64,000 bases of DNA from Psychrobacter urativorans (GTDB lineage: Bacteria > Pseudomonadota > Gammaproteobacteria > Pseudomonadales > Moraxellaceae): positions 62,001 to 126,000 of the forward strand of contig NZ_CAJHBR010000006.1 in assembly GCF_904846695.1 (NCBI RefSeq), read 5' to 3'. This document shows positions 19,658 to 28,819 of the stretch, piece after piece. The notes beneath the pieces were generated by a model. That model was not told the origin of the DNA. It did no database searches and worked only from the letters and a program-made list of their open reading frames with translations. Made by a program: the position numbers and the translations under genes. Each line of letters opens with the position of its first letter. The stretch's first letter is position 1.

Positions 19658-21067
19658 ATGTCAGCACAACACTCTAATAAAATTCCTACGCAGCAGATTG
19701 ATCTTGATGCTACTAAGCATCGCATCCATCCTCGCTTTGTCACAGGTCTTTATCAAAACATTCGTCTGGTTAGTATGTATTTCTTTCTAGCACTGTTTTT
19801 ATTGTTACCTTGGCTGCGATATGATGGTAGACAGGCTATATGGTTTGATGTTCCGTCGCAGCATTACTATATCTTTGGCATGACCTTCTTGACTCAGGAT
19901 TTCTATTTTATTGCCGCCTTTGCACTTATTGCTGCCTTTACCTTATTCATGGTAACGGTCTATGCTGGACGAGTATGGTGCGGTTATGCCTGTCCACAGA
20001 CCATTTGGACCCACTTGTATCAGCACGTTGAAAAGTGGGTTATTGGCGATCGTAATAAGCGTATCAAGTTTGATAAATCTCCTATGGGCGCAACTAAAGC
20101 CTTTAAGCGTGGTTTAGTTTATTTTATATGGTTAGCTCTATCGGTAATCACTGCAGCAACTTTTGTAAGTTACGTGGCTGGTACTGACCAAATTTATCAA
20201 AGTTGGCAGCTGATAGGATTAATCCCTATTCCAAACTGGCCAACTTGGATATGGGTATCGATGTTTATCTTTACCTTTGCAACTTATGCTAACGCAGGTT
20301 ACATGCGTGAGCAAATGTGCATCCAGATCTGCCCTTATGGTCGCTTCCAAAGTGTTATGTTCGATAAAGACACCTTAATCGTTTCTTATGATTATGAGCG
20401 TGGTGAGCCACGTGGTACTCGCAAAAAAGGCACTCATCCTGAGAACTTAGGCGACTGTATTGAGTGCCAAATGTGTGTGCAAGTCTGCCCTACTGGTATC
20501 GATATTCGTGATGGCTTACAAGTGGGCTGTATTCAATGTGCTGCTTGCATCGATGCGTGTAATGAGGTTATGGACAAGGTCGGCTATAAGCGTGGTTTGA
20601 TTCGCTACACTACTGAGCGCCAGTTAGCAGAAAAAGAGAATACTCGGGTATTTAGTAAGCGGCTGTTCGCTTATCTAGCGCTACTGCTAGTGCTATGTGG
20701 CGGTTTAGTCTATGCGCTAACCGATCGTGTGCCTCTAGAGATTGATATTCGCCGTGATCGTAATCAGCTATCGTCGTTGAATACTCAAGGAATGATTGAG
20801 AACAGTTACGTCGTCAAATTAACTAACAAAACTCAAAATGAGCATACTTATAAGATTACTTTAGCGCCTAAAGATGGCTTGAGCTTACAATTACGCTTTA
20901 ATGACGTTCCCCTCGATGCTGGTGAGAGCTTTGATATGGCAGTAAGTATTTATGGTGATCCTGCTATTGTCGATGAAGGTCAAACACCTGTCACTCTCAA
21001 CGTGGTAAGTGAAGATGGTCAGTATAAAGTTAGCAAAGACAACGTCTTCACAACTCAAGGCCAGTAA
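19658..21067 (+). CDS. ccoG: Cytochrome c oxidase accessory protein CcoG (FixG/RdxA)
   Basis: This is a 469-residue membrane iron-sulfur protein with about five helices. It has the CGYACPQTIW segment and two ferredoxin-type cysteine clusters (CIECQMCVQVCP and CIQCAACIDACN). A C-terminal periplasmic Ig-like domain completes the FixG architecture. In other bacteria CcoG reduces Cu(II) to Cu(I) to supply copper for cbb3 assembly. GAGGCAAG precedes the ATG. It is separated from ccoH by about 190 bases. Confidence 0.96.
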   Translation: MSAQHSNKIPTQQIDLDATKHRIHPRFVTGLYQNIRLVSMYFFLALFLLLPWLRYDGRQAIWFDVPSQHYYIFGMTFLTQDFYFIAAFALIAAFTLFMVTVYAGRVWCGYACPQTIWTHLYQHVEKWVIGDRNKRIKFDKSPMGATKAFKRGLVYFIWLALSVITAATFVSYVAGTDQIYQSWQLIGLIPIPNWPTWIWVSMFIFTFATYANAGYMREQMCIQICPYGRFQSVMFDKDTLIVSYDYERGEPRGTRKKGTHPENLGDCIECQMCVQVCPTGIDIRDGLQVGCIQCAACIDACNEVMDKVGYKRGLIRYTTERQLAEKENTRVFSKRLFAYLALLLVLCGGLVYALTDRVPLEIDIRRDRNQLSSLNTQGMIENSYVVKLTNKTQNEHTYKITLAPKDGLSLQLRFNDVPLDAGESFDMAVSIYGDPAIVDEGQTPVTLNVVSEDGQYKVSKDNVFTTQGQ

Positions 21068-21254
21068 GTTATCAATAGACAACTTTTTTAGCCCTACAAC
21101 TCACCTATCATTTCCTGCTAAGTACTTATTTATAGAGTGCTTAGCAGATGCGGTGCCTACTAAATCAGGCTATACTGATGCGGTTATTAATTAGCATTAA
21201 GTGGGCTGCATTTAGCAGTTGCGTTTATAAACTGATGCGTTAAATAGGTATTAT

Positions 21255-21848
21255 ATGTCTACTCCTACACAATCACCGAATTTTAAGCACCAAGATAGCC
21301 AGCCATGGTACAAGAACTACATGGTCATTATCTTTGTGATTGGTCTGCCAGCATTCGTGGTAGTGGCTTGTCTTTGGTTCGTTTATTATTCTTATCAAAT
21401 CCGTGATAGCGTGGTACGTGATGACTGGTATATGGATGGCAAAACTTTATATCATGATGTATCCCGCGATAAGCTTACTTATGATTTAGACCTACATGGT
21501 CAAATGCAGTTTGCAGATAATGGCGATATTACCTTTTATCTTAATTATCCTGAGCAAAGCCTGCAGTCCGGTAAGCTACTCAATGGTACCCCACTCGTCT
21601 ACCCTGATGAGTTGGCACTATCTATATCTCATGCTACTGACATCAAAAAAGATCGTGATGTAGTCTTGCATCATGAGAGCGCTAATAAATATAGCGCACC
21701 AGCTGTCAATCTTGATCCTGTAAAAGCTAAATATTATCTACAAGTTAGTAATGATGGTAAAGAGGATTGGCGCATGCGTGATGTAGCAAAGCTGCCGCGT
21801 GCAAAGGTTAGCTTCGACCCCTTACCGGTATTTGAAAAACCTAGCTAA
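21255..21848 (+). CDS. ccoH: FixH/CcoH family protein
   Basis: This is a 197-residue protein with one N-terminal membrane helix (about residues 22-48) and a periplasmic domain. The PWYKNYMVIIFVIGLPAFVV beginning and the VRDDWYMDGK segment are typical of FixH/CcoH, which is needed for assembly or stability of the cbb3 oxidase. The gene follows ccoG, as in canonical ccoGHIS clusters. The copper ATPase gene ccoI and small ccoS expected next are absent, because a terminator and the opposite-strand ttcA follow. Confidence 0.88.
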   Translation: MSTPTQSPNFKHQDSQPWYKNYMVIIFVIGLPAFVVVACLWFVYYSYQIRDSVVRDDWYMDGKTLYHDVSRDKLTYDLDLHGQMQFADNGDITFYLNYPEQSLQSGKLLNGTPLVYPDELALSISHATDIKKDRDVVLHHESANKYSAPAVNLDPVKAKYYLQVSNDGKEDWRMRDVAKLPRAKVSFDPLPVFEKPS

Positions 21849-21892
21849 CGCTCATAAAATTTTGTGCAGCGAAGCCTGTTGAGCCTTTAAAT

Positions 21893-21927
21893 AAAAAACC
21901 AGCGACTAGTCTAATCGCTGGTTTTTT
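21893..21927. terminator. Bidirectional terminator ccoH / ttcA
   Basis: AAAAAACCAGCGA (21893-21905) pairs with TCGCTGGTTTTTT (21915-21927) around a 9-base loop. A-run and T-run flanks let it stop transcription from both convergent genes. Confidence 0.93.
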
Positions 21928-21983
21928 ATTGGGCTTCGATTCATGTTTCAACCATACTCACTAAAACTTTTTTAGCTTTAAGC

Positions 21984-23081
21984 TTAAGATAATACTGGGT
22001 TGATGGTTGGAATTCGGTGATTGTCGATGCTACCTTGCTCTGCTAGGGAGCCATTGCTATGGCTATGGCTATGGCTATGGCTATGGCTATGGCTATGGCT
22101 ATGGTTAGTTAAGTCATTTTTAGCCTTAAAGTCTTGCATCTCTGGGGCAATAGGCATACCCATTTCCGTAAGACTAGCAGTTTGTCCGACTTGAATATTA
22201 TGCCCCTCAAACAGACGCTCAGTAGCATTACGATCTATCTTGAGAGTTTCAAAATCGAACAACTCACGATCGGCTAATTGCGAGGGAGCTACGTTCTGCA
22301 TAGCCTTAAAAATTGAGGCTAAACGCTGCGGATGGGCATCATCCCACTCGCGCAGCATGTCATTGATGATAGCGCGTTGCAAATTGGTTTGGCTGCCGCA
22401 TAAGTTACAAGGAATAATAGGAAACTCTTTTAGACCTGCATAGCTGATAATGTCTTTTTCCTCGACATAAGCTAAAGGTCGAATAACGATATTCTGCTGA
22501 TCATCACTGAGTAGCTTGGGCGGCATAGACTTTAGCGCACCACCATGAAATAAATTTAGAAAAAAAGTGGCCAGCATATCATCGCGATGATGACCGAGCG
22601 CAATCTTAGTAGCGCCAATTTGTTTGGCAAAACCATACAGCGAACCACGGCGCAGACGCGAACATGCTGAGCAATAAGTTTTGCCTTCGGGCACTACGCT
22701 TTTGACGATACTATAAGTGTCTTTTTCTAAAATATAATGCGGCACTCCCTGCTGGTTTAGATAATTAGGCAGCACTTCTTCTGGATAGCCTGGCTGCTTT
22801 TGATCCAAATTAACCGCAACAATATCGAAGTTGATAGGAGCTGCTTTTTTTAATAGTAGCAATATATCTAGCAAAGTATAGCTATCCTTACCGCCAGAAA
22901 CACAGACCATTATCACATCCCCTTCTTCAATCATATTGAAGTCGTGAATAGCTAATGACACTTGCCGACGTAGCTTTTTTTGTAGTTTGCCAAAGTCCGC
23001 TGTTAGCTTCATAGGCACAGAGCTTATGGCTGGCTGCTCGGCAGTAGAAGGATCGGGAGTAAAAACAGTGGCTGCGGTCAT
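21984..23081 (-). CDS. ttcA: tRNA 2-thiocytidine biosynthesis protein TtcA
   Basis: This is a 365-residue enzyme that thiolates cytidine 32 of tRNA using ATP and a [4Fe-4S] cluster. The PP-loop SGGKDS is at residues 62-67. Cluster cysteines are in CSAC (C138, C141) and CNLC (C226, C229). It is longer than the usual roughly 310 residues because of an N-terminal extension and a C-terminal tail with eight His-Ser repeats. The ATG at 23081 is preferred over an upstream in-frame start at 23129. Confidence 0.95.
   Translation of the reverse strand: MTAATVFTPDPSTAEQPAISSVPMKLTADFGKLQKKLRRQVSLAIHDFNMIEEGDVIMVCVSGGKDSYTLLDILLLLKKAAPINFDIVAVNLDQKQPGYPEEVLPNYLNQQGVPHYILEKDTYSIVKSVVPEGKTYCSACSRLRRGSLYGFAKQIGATKIALGHHRDDMLATFFLNLFHGGALKSMPPKLLSDDQQNIVIRPLAYVEEKDIISYAGLKEFPIIPCNLCGSQTNLQRAIINDMLREWDDAHPQRLASIFKAMQNVAPSQLADRELFDFETLKIDRNATERLFEGHNIQVGQTASLTEMGMPIAPEMQDFKAKNDLTNHSHSHSHSHSHSHSHSNGSLAEQGSIDNHRIPTINPVLS
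22056..22103. repeat. GCTATG hexanucleotide tandem repeat in ttcA
   Basis: Eight uninterrupted GCTATG units encode (His-Ser)8 on the minus strand, in the C-terminal tail of TtcA. The unit is in phase with codons, so slippage changes the number of dipeptides without breaking the frame. Confidence 0.97.
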
Positions 23082-23339
23082 AAAATACTCAATATCTATA
23101 CAAGTTGGATAATAAAGGACTGGGCTCAAAGGGATTAGGGTATAAAAACTGCCAAAGCAACCGCATAATGGAGGGCCTGATAATAGTTATGCTATCTAGA
23201 GTAGCGACAATTATAACAAATATTATTAACAGGCTAAAAAAAATAGTTATGCAGCTTTAATAGTCTTCTAAGCTACGGTGTTGTAATGATAATAATTTTG
23301 CTAAAATAGCTCCCTTGCCTATTAACGATAAATATTATT

Positions 23340-24137
23340 ATGACTAACACTATGCCGATCACTGATTTTGATTGTAATTCTAATACTCAAAATGCTGTAG
23401 TGCTACTGTCCGGTGGCTTGGACTCAGTAACTTGTCTTTATTGGGCTAAAGAGCGCTATGCTTGTGTTACTGCTATAAGCTTTGATTATGGTCAGCGCCA
23501 CAATAGTGAGCTGGTAGCCGCTAAAGCTATCGCCCAAAATGCTGGTGTCGCTCATCGTATTATAGACCTCGATATCGGCCAGCTGGGGGGTTCATCACTG
23601 ACTGATCACAGCATGAGCATACCTGATGGTGATACTGATAAGTTCACTACTGCTGATAAGCTCACGACTAAAAGTACCAACGCGGCTGCTGATGCAAGCG
23701 TCGATAATGAAGTTGATAATGATGCCATTCCTAATACTTACGTACCAGCACGCAACACTATCTTTCTATCTTACGCCCTAGCGGTAGCGGAAGTTACTGA
23801 TGCCAATCATATTGTCATCGGTGTCAGCTCAGTGGATTATTCAGGCTATCCTGATTGTCGCCCTGAATATATAGCCGCCTTTGAGCGCTTAGCCAATCTA
23901 GCCACTAAAGCTGGTGTTACTGGTCATCAGCTAAGGATTCAAACCCCTTTGCAACAGTTATCAAAAGCACAGACTATTGAGCTTGGTATTACTCTAGGGG
24001 TCGACTATGCTCAGACTATCTCTTGCTACCAAGCAGACGCTCAGGGTTTAGCTTGTGGGATATGTGATAGCTGTGTACTGCGTCGCCAAGGATTCGCACA
24101 AGCCAAGGTCAGTGATCCAACTCGCTATCAAGGCTAA
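23340..24137 (+). CDS. queC: 7-cyano-7-deazaguanine synthase QueC
   Basis: This is a 265-residue enzyme that converts 7-carboxy-7-deazaguanine to preQ0 with ATP and ammonia in the queuosine pathway. The PP-loop SGGLDS is at residues 24-29, and FDYGQRH is at about 48-54. [13 protein letters not shown] is at about 132-144. Four zinc cysteines lie in the C-terminal SCYQAD...CGICDSC region. A hydrophilic, Asp/Thr-rich insertion of about 30 residues (about 97-127) makes it longer than usual. A queuosine precursor transporter gene is also in this window at 37002. Confidence 0.96.
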   Translation: MTNTMPITDFDCNSNTQNAVVLLSGGLDSVTCLYWAKERYACVTAISFDYGQRHNSELVAAKAIAQNAGVAHRIIDLDIGQLGGSSLTDHSMSIPDGDTDKFTTADKLTTKSTNAAADASVDNEVDNDAIPNTYVPARNTIFLSYALAVAEVTDANHIVIGVSSVDYSGYPDCRPEYIAAFERLANLATKAGVTGHQLRIQTPLQQLSKAQTIELGITLGVDYAQTISCYQADAQGLACGICDSCVLRRQGFAQAKVSDPTRYQG

Positions 24138-24479
24138 TAATAGCCAGTTTGATGGGTCCTTAAGTTATTAATGCCCAATAAACAGCTTCATTAAACAAAA
24201 GCGTAACATTTGATTGCATCATCACAGCAGGAGCGTAGTGTTTTTTTCTCAGCATAATTGTTATTGTAGCGGCTAAGCTCGTCGCTATGAGCTTATAAAC
24301 AATAAAAGCCAGTTTGTGAATAGGCGTGTTGAACGATAGACCATAGCAGGATCTAGTTGTGAGTGTACAACATGCCTTATAATAGTTAGCCCAAAATAGC
24401 AGATTATAGTAACTGATGCTAATGTCTAGTTATCTACTTTTTTAACCCCACTGTTTATATTGTCCGAGAGAGAAACCTT
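24138..24479. other. Intergenic region queC / small secreted protein
   Basis: About 340 AT-rich bases have no supported gene and no clear hairpin terminator. A GAGAGAG ribosome site lies at the end, before the ATG at 24480. Confidence 0.4.
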
Positions 24480-24809
24480 ATGAAGTTATTGCAAATTTTA
24501 CCTTTAGTAGTTATCGGTCTGATCGCTATGCCGCAAGCTAATGCCGCCGATATCAAGCAAGACAATATCAATAGCTGTGTCAGTGGCGCCGTCAAATATA
24601 AAGTAGCAGATAAAAATACTGCAACTAAACTGTGCACTTGTACTATCAATGTGCGTAGTCAAATGACTATTGGCCAAATGTGGGAAATTGAGAGCTACGC
24701 GCAAAACAAAAAAGACCCTTCAAGCTTGTCTTATGTAAAAAAGATGCAGAAAGAGTTGCAGCAATGTACTGAAGGCCTGAATCTAAAACAACCACAGAAG
24801 CCTGCTTAA
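24480..24809 (+). CDS. Small secreted hypothetical protein with conserved cysteines
   Basis: This is a 109-residue protein. The first 22 residues form a clear Sec signal peptide ending MPQANA, so the mature form is probably periplasmic. The mature part has four cysteines (NSCVSG, LCTCT, QQCTEG) and is otherwise Lys/Gln rich and soluble, suggesting a small helical disulfide-bonded protein. I do not recognise a named family. It lies between queC and a peroxiredoxin gene and is followed by a good terminator. Confidence 0.75.
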   Translation: MKLLQILPLVVIGLIAMPQANAADIKQDNINSCVSGAVKYKVADKNTATKLCTCTINVRSQMTIGQMWEIESYAQNKKDPSSLSYVKKMQKELQQCTEGLNLKQPQKPA

Positions 24810-24882
24810 TATAACTTAGCAAAGCTTTTAACGGCTAAATAGTTAGAGCTTTAATTAAGCTATGGTTGATCGTCCTACAAAT

Positions 24883-24909
24883 AAGACTGACCTTAGTCAG
24901 TCTTTTTTT
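24883..24909 (+). terminator. Rho-independent terminator
   Basis: AAGACTGAC (24883-24891) pairs with GTCAGTCTT (24896-24904) around a 4-base loop and continues into a run of T. It terminates the small secreted protein gene. Confidence 0.92.
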
Positions 24910-25018
24910 GTTGCTAGCAGTTGCCTATAATCTAGCAAAGTGTAAAACTGCTAAATTAGCTTGTCGTTCTAGCAGCTTTTTAGCTAACTCTGTCAATGAA
25001 TATAAAAAGGAATTTATC

Positions 25019-25513
25019 ATGGCTAAAGCCACTACTGAAGTTATCACCTTACCTACTTTTCCAGTAACCCTAGTTCGCCAGTTAGATGGGCATTTCATTC
25101 ATGATGATATTAGCTTAGTGGACCTTCTTACTCATAAAAGCAAAGGGCTTATTCTTTACTTTTACCCAAAGGATGATACCCCTGGCTGCACTATTCAAGC
25201 GAATGACTTTACTGAACACCTCAATGCTTTTGATGATCTTGAATACGACATCATTGGTGTGTCTCGTGATAGTGTAGAATCACATCAAAAATTTATCGAA
25301 AAATACGACTTACAAATTGCGCTTATCAGTGATAGTGACGAGAAGCTATGCCAATACTTCGATGTGATTCAAGAAAAAAATATGTATGGCAAAACCACTA
25401 TCGGCCTAGTGCGCTCAGCCTTTGTATTTAATAAGCAAGGAGTACTCACTCATGCCCAGCGCAACTTACGAGCTAAGGATTATGCTGAGCGTTTGCTAGA
25501 AACCTTAGCCTAA
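25019..25513 (+). CDS. bcp: Thioredoxin-dependent peroxiredoxin, Bcp/PrxQ type
   Basis: This is a 164-residue cytoplasmic thiol peroxidase that reduces H2O2 and organic peroxides. The peroxidatic Cys57 is in YPKDDTPGCT. The resolving Cys usually five residues later is replaced (QAND), so the enzyme may act as a 1-Cys form or use Cys111. The ATG at 25019 has AAAAGGA nearby. A longer frame from 24866 starts inside the upstream terminator and is rejected. Confidence 0.93.
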   Translation: MAKATTEVITLPTFPVTLVRQLDGHFIHDDISLVDLLTHKSKGLILYFYPKDDTPGCTIQANDFTEHLNAFDDLEYDIIGVSRDSVESHQKFIEKYDLQIALISDSDEKLCQYFDVIQEKNMYGKTTIGLVRSAFVFNKQGVLTHAQRNLRAKDYAERLLETLA

Positions 25514-25757
25514 TAAATAGCTGCGCATTACCTAGTGCTCTAGTTGATATAGTGTCTTGGTTATCAAGCTTAGGTTGTAGTAGGCTCAGTTAAAAACATT
25601 TCTGCAACAGCCTACTACATTTATAGTGCTGTGTGCTTATGTAGCTTTACTTAATCTAATTGCTGATTATTAGATAATAGCTAAACTATTTATAATCGAT
25701 CAAAGCTTATCGTTAAGCTATATAACCTAAAATTATTACTTTTAAGTTGAGAATAAT

Positions 25758-27266
25758 ATGAGCAAATCATCTGATAACCAAGTTGCTAGTAAGGCTGATG
25801 ACCAGTCATCGACTACCAAAATCACTCGCCATGTCGATGTTGCAGTGATTGGTGCTGGTACTGCTGGACAAAATGCTTTTAGCCAAGCCAGCAAGATAAC
25901 TAAAAATATCGTTATTATTAATGATGGGTTTTGGACAACCACTTGTGCCACTATTGGTTGTATGCCCAGCAAACTATTAATCGCTGCTGCTAATCGTGCT
26001 CATGAAGCTGAGTCCTCTGACCAATTTGGTATTCATACTGAAGTACGTATCGATGGTAAGCAAGTCATGGCACGAGTTCAAGCTGAGCGTGATCACTTCG
26101 CTAATAGCGTTAAAAAACAAGTTGAAGGCTGGCCTGCGGACAAAAAGATATCTGGGCGGGCCTATATCAATAAGCAAGGTTTGATTGAAGTTAACGACGA
26201 AATAATCAAAGCTGATAAAATTATCGTTGCTACTGGCAGCTCTCCTTTTGTCCCTGACGATTGGCTAAATAACTTAGGCACTACACTCCTGACTTCTGAC
26301 ACTATATTTGAGCTCTCTGATCTGCCAGTATCAATGGCGGTCATTGGTGCGGGCGCGATAGGTTTAGAGCTTGCCCAAGCTATGACTCGTTTAGGGGTAG
26401 CAGTGACTCTATTCAATAATGTCAATAGAGTGGCTAGCCTTAAAGATGAAGCTATCAATCAAAAAGCTATTGAATGCTTGAGTAGTGATCTGACCATGAA
26501 ACTGGCTACTGAAGTTACTGAGGTCGGGACTTTGACTACTGAGGATAAAAAACTCCAAGCCTTTATTAACTATAAAGATAAAGAGGATAACAAGAGCCGC
26601 TGGGAAGGCCAATACGTCTTAGTAGCCACTGGACGACGTAATAACATTGAGCAGTTGGGCGTTGAAAATCTAGGGGTAGTCCTTGATGATAGTAACAAGC
26701 CACAAGACTTAGATATCGCTACTGGTCAGATTGGCGATCTTGACGTCTATATCATCGGCGATGCTAATGCTCATATTCCGTTATTGCATGTCGCTAGCGA
26801 TGAAGGCTTTAGCTCTGGTAATGCTGTCTGTAAAGACAATGATGATGCCTACGTTAGAGCTCCTGCCGTGCCCTTTTCTATCGTCTTTTGTGAGCCGCAA
26901 ATTACTAATGTAGGCATGTCACTACCTGAAATTAAAAATTCAGGGCTTGAGTATGTTATCGGTGAAGTGAGTTTTGATAATCAAGGACGCAGCCGTGTTA
27001 TGGGGGTTAATTGTGGTCTGCTGCACGTTTATGGTTGCAAAAAAACCCATACCATCTTAGGGGCTAGCATGGTAGGTCCTGATGCGGAGTACATTGGTCA
27101 CATAATAGCCAATGCTATTACTAATGATTTAAGCGTTAAAGACTTACTCAACATGCCTTTTTATCACCCTACTATTTTAGAAGGGTTACGTACTGCTTTG
27201 CGAGATGTGCAAGATAAGATGTCGATTTCGCGTCAACCCAACGATGCACAGCAAGATGGCTTTTAG
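25758..27266 (+). CDS. Pyridine nucleotide-disulfide oxidoreductase (dihydrolipoyl dehydrogenase-like)
   Basis: This is a 502-residue flavoprotein. An FAD-binding GAGTAG (32-37) is followed by the redox-active disulfide CATIGC (C63, C68). A second Rossmann motif (GAGAIGLELA) binds NAD(P)H. The dimerisation domain carries the YHPTILEGL His-Glu pair. This is the lipoamide dehydrogenase/mercuric reductase family. No 2-oxo acid dehydrogenase E1 or E2 gene is nearby, so it is a stand-alone paralogue whose electron acceptor is not known. An N-terminal hydrophilic extension of about 25 residues precedes the FAD domain. Confidence 0.9.
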   Translation: MSKSSDNQVASKADDQSSTTKITRHVDVAVIGAGTAGQNAFSQASKITKNIVIINDGFWTTTCATIGCMPSKLLIAAANRAHEAESSDQFGIHTEVRIDGKQVMARVQAERDHFANSVKKQVEGWPADKKISGRAYINKQGLIEVNDEIIKADKIIVATGSSPFVPDDWLNNLGTTLLTSDTIFELSDLPVSMAVIGAGAIGLELAQAMTRLGVAVTLFNNVNRVASLKDEAINQKAIECLSSDLTMKLATEVTEVGTLTTEDKKLQAFINYKDKEDNKSRWEGQYVLVATGRRNNIEQLGVENLGVVLDDSNKPQDLDIATGQIGDLDVYIIGDANAHIPLLHVASDEGFSSGNAVCKDNDDAYVRAPAVPFSIVFCEPQITNVGMSLPEIKNSGLEYVIGEVSFDNQGRSRVMGVNCGLLHVYGCKKTHTILGASMVGPDAEYIGHIIANAITNDLSVKDLLNMPFYHPTILEGLRTALRDVQDKMSISRQPNDAQQDGF

Positions 27267-27314
27267 ATAGTGGCTCAGCTACACTTCTAATCAAAGCTGA
27301 TTCCTACCACCCTT

Positions 27315-28520
27315 ATGGATCAAACAATGGCAATAGCTACAATTACTGAGTTTTTTCAAGAGATCATTCGTGATTTGCATACTAGTCTCTATTTAGCGAT
27401 TGGTGGCTCAGTAGAAGAAGACACTTTAGATTGGTCATCGCATGCGGTAGAGCTAGTCAGTACAGGTATAAAAATCTTAATTCTGCTCGCAGTATTAGGG
27501 TTTTTTTATTGGCTAACTATTTACTTTATTAAGCATAATAAGATGCGTTTGCGCTTTAATGATCGACGCGCCAAAATTGCTCGCTCCATCCTGCGCTATA
27601 TTTGGATAGTAGCTAGCTTGATTGCGATTATGAGCCAAATTAATTTTGAGCCTACTACTGTCAAAGCGACTGCCAAAGCTTGTACTTGGGCCGGTATCTA
27701 TTACATATTATGGACCTCATCAGGGCAGATCATTCATAAAGTCCTGCAACATTATGGTCTAAACGCTTCTATTGAACAGCTACTCAAAAACATTCTATCC
27801 GTACTGCTATTAGTACTAGGTCTAGCCAGCGTAATGGCTCAGTTTGGCTTCGACATAGTCTCGCTGGTAGCCGGTTTAGGCATCGTTGGTTTGGCAGTCG
27901 GCTTTGCCGCTCAGTCTACATTGGCCAACTTTATCGCTGGTATTACTATTTTGCTCGAGCAATCCTTCCAAGTAGGGGATTGGATTAATATCAATGACAA
28001 AGAAGGTCGAGTGGTGCTTATTTCTTTGCGTACTACTCATATCCTAACTCGTGATAACATCACTATTATCATCCCCAACTCCAATGTTGCTTCTTCTGAA
28101 GTTACTAATATCACCTCCAAAAACTTTATCCGTTTCGATATTCGAGTACGTATCGCTTTTGAAGATGATGTCGATACGGCGCGTGCAGAAATCATGCGAA
28201 TATTAGAAGATACTGAGGTAGTATTGAGCCGTCCTGAAACCTCAGCCACAGTAGCTGAAATCGGTGAGTATGGGGTGTTCTTTATTGTCAGATTCTGGGT
28301 CAAACCTGCATCAGTTGCCCGTATGCCTAAGATTAAGGAAAACCTACAAGAGGCTATAAAACGTGCCTTTGACAACGCTAATATCTCGACTCCTTATCCG
28401 CATATGCGTCTGCTTATGCCTAAAGACGTTGACTACCCTATCCCGACTAAACCTTTTGCCACTACTACTCAAATTGTAGAAGACAAAACCTTATTGGCTA
28501 AAAATAATGGTGAAGGATAA
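27315..28520 (+). CDS. Mechanosensitive ion channel, MscS family
   Basis: This is a 401-residue membrane protein with about five predicted helices. The pore-lining helix GLGIVGLAVGFAAQST with its Gly/Ala pattern is at about residues 190-205. The MscS beta domain (FQVGDWI) and the C-terminal alpha/beta vestibule follow. Such channels open under membrane tension and release solutes on osmotic downshock. The extra N-terminal helices make it larger than E. coli MscS. It lies 48 bases downstream of the oxidoreductase gene, possibly in the same transcript. Confidence 0.92.
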   Translation: MDQTMAIATITEFFQEIIRDLHTSLYLAIGGSVEEDTLDWSSHAVELVSTGIKILILLAVLGFFYWLTIYFIKHNKMRLRFNDRRAKIARSILRYIWIVASLIAIMSQINFEPTTVKATAKACTWAGIYYILWTSSGQIIHKVLQHYGLNASIEQLLKNILSVLLLVLGLASVMAQFGFDIVSLVAGLGIVGLAVGFAAQSTLANFIAGITILLEQSFQVGDWININDKEGRVVLISLRTTHILTRDNITIIIPNSNVASSEVTNITSKNFIRFDIRVRIAFEDDVDTARAEIMRILEDTEVVLSRPETSATVAEIGEYGVFFIVRFWVKPASVARMPKIKENLQEAIKRAFDNANISTPYPHMRLLMPKDVDYPIPTKPFATTTQIVEDKTLLAKNNGEG

Positions 28521-28819
28521 TAACTGACCCTCTCACTTTAGGCCACGCATAACTTATCCCTTTACCCCTGTTGGATGCTAATCGGCTATGATTATCTTGT
28601 TAATGCTATTGGCATATTATTAATAGTTTGGTGATAAAGAAAATAGAGTGAGTTGCTTTAGACTTATTAGAGTATTGGCTTTATTAACCATTATTACGGT
28701 TATCTAATATCGCTTAAACCTCTGTGCTTTAAACTTTATCGACCGAAATTATGGTAAAATCGCCGGTTAAACGCTAACGCTTTATTTTCTGATTTGCTTA
28801 TCTAGACACAGGTATCCGT

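Noticed and set aside
22056..22103. Hexanucleotide repeats as a CRISPR or phase-variation switch
   Set aside because: Units are contiguous with no spacers, and 6-base steps cannot shift the reading frame.
24866..25018. N-terminal extension of the peroxiredoxin frame with a hydrophobic stretch resembling a signal peptide
   Set aside because: It starts within a terminator hairpin, and the ATG at 25019 has its own AAAAGGA site and gives the normal Bcp length.
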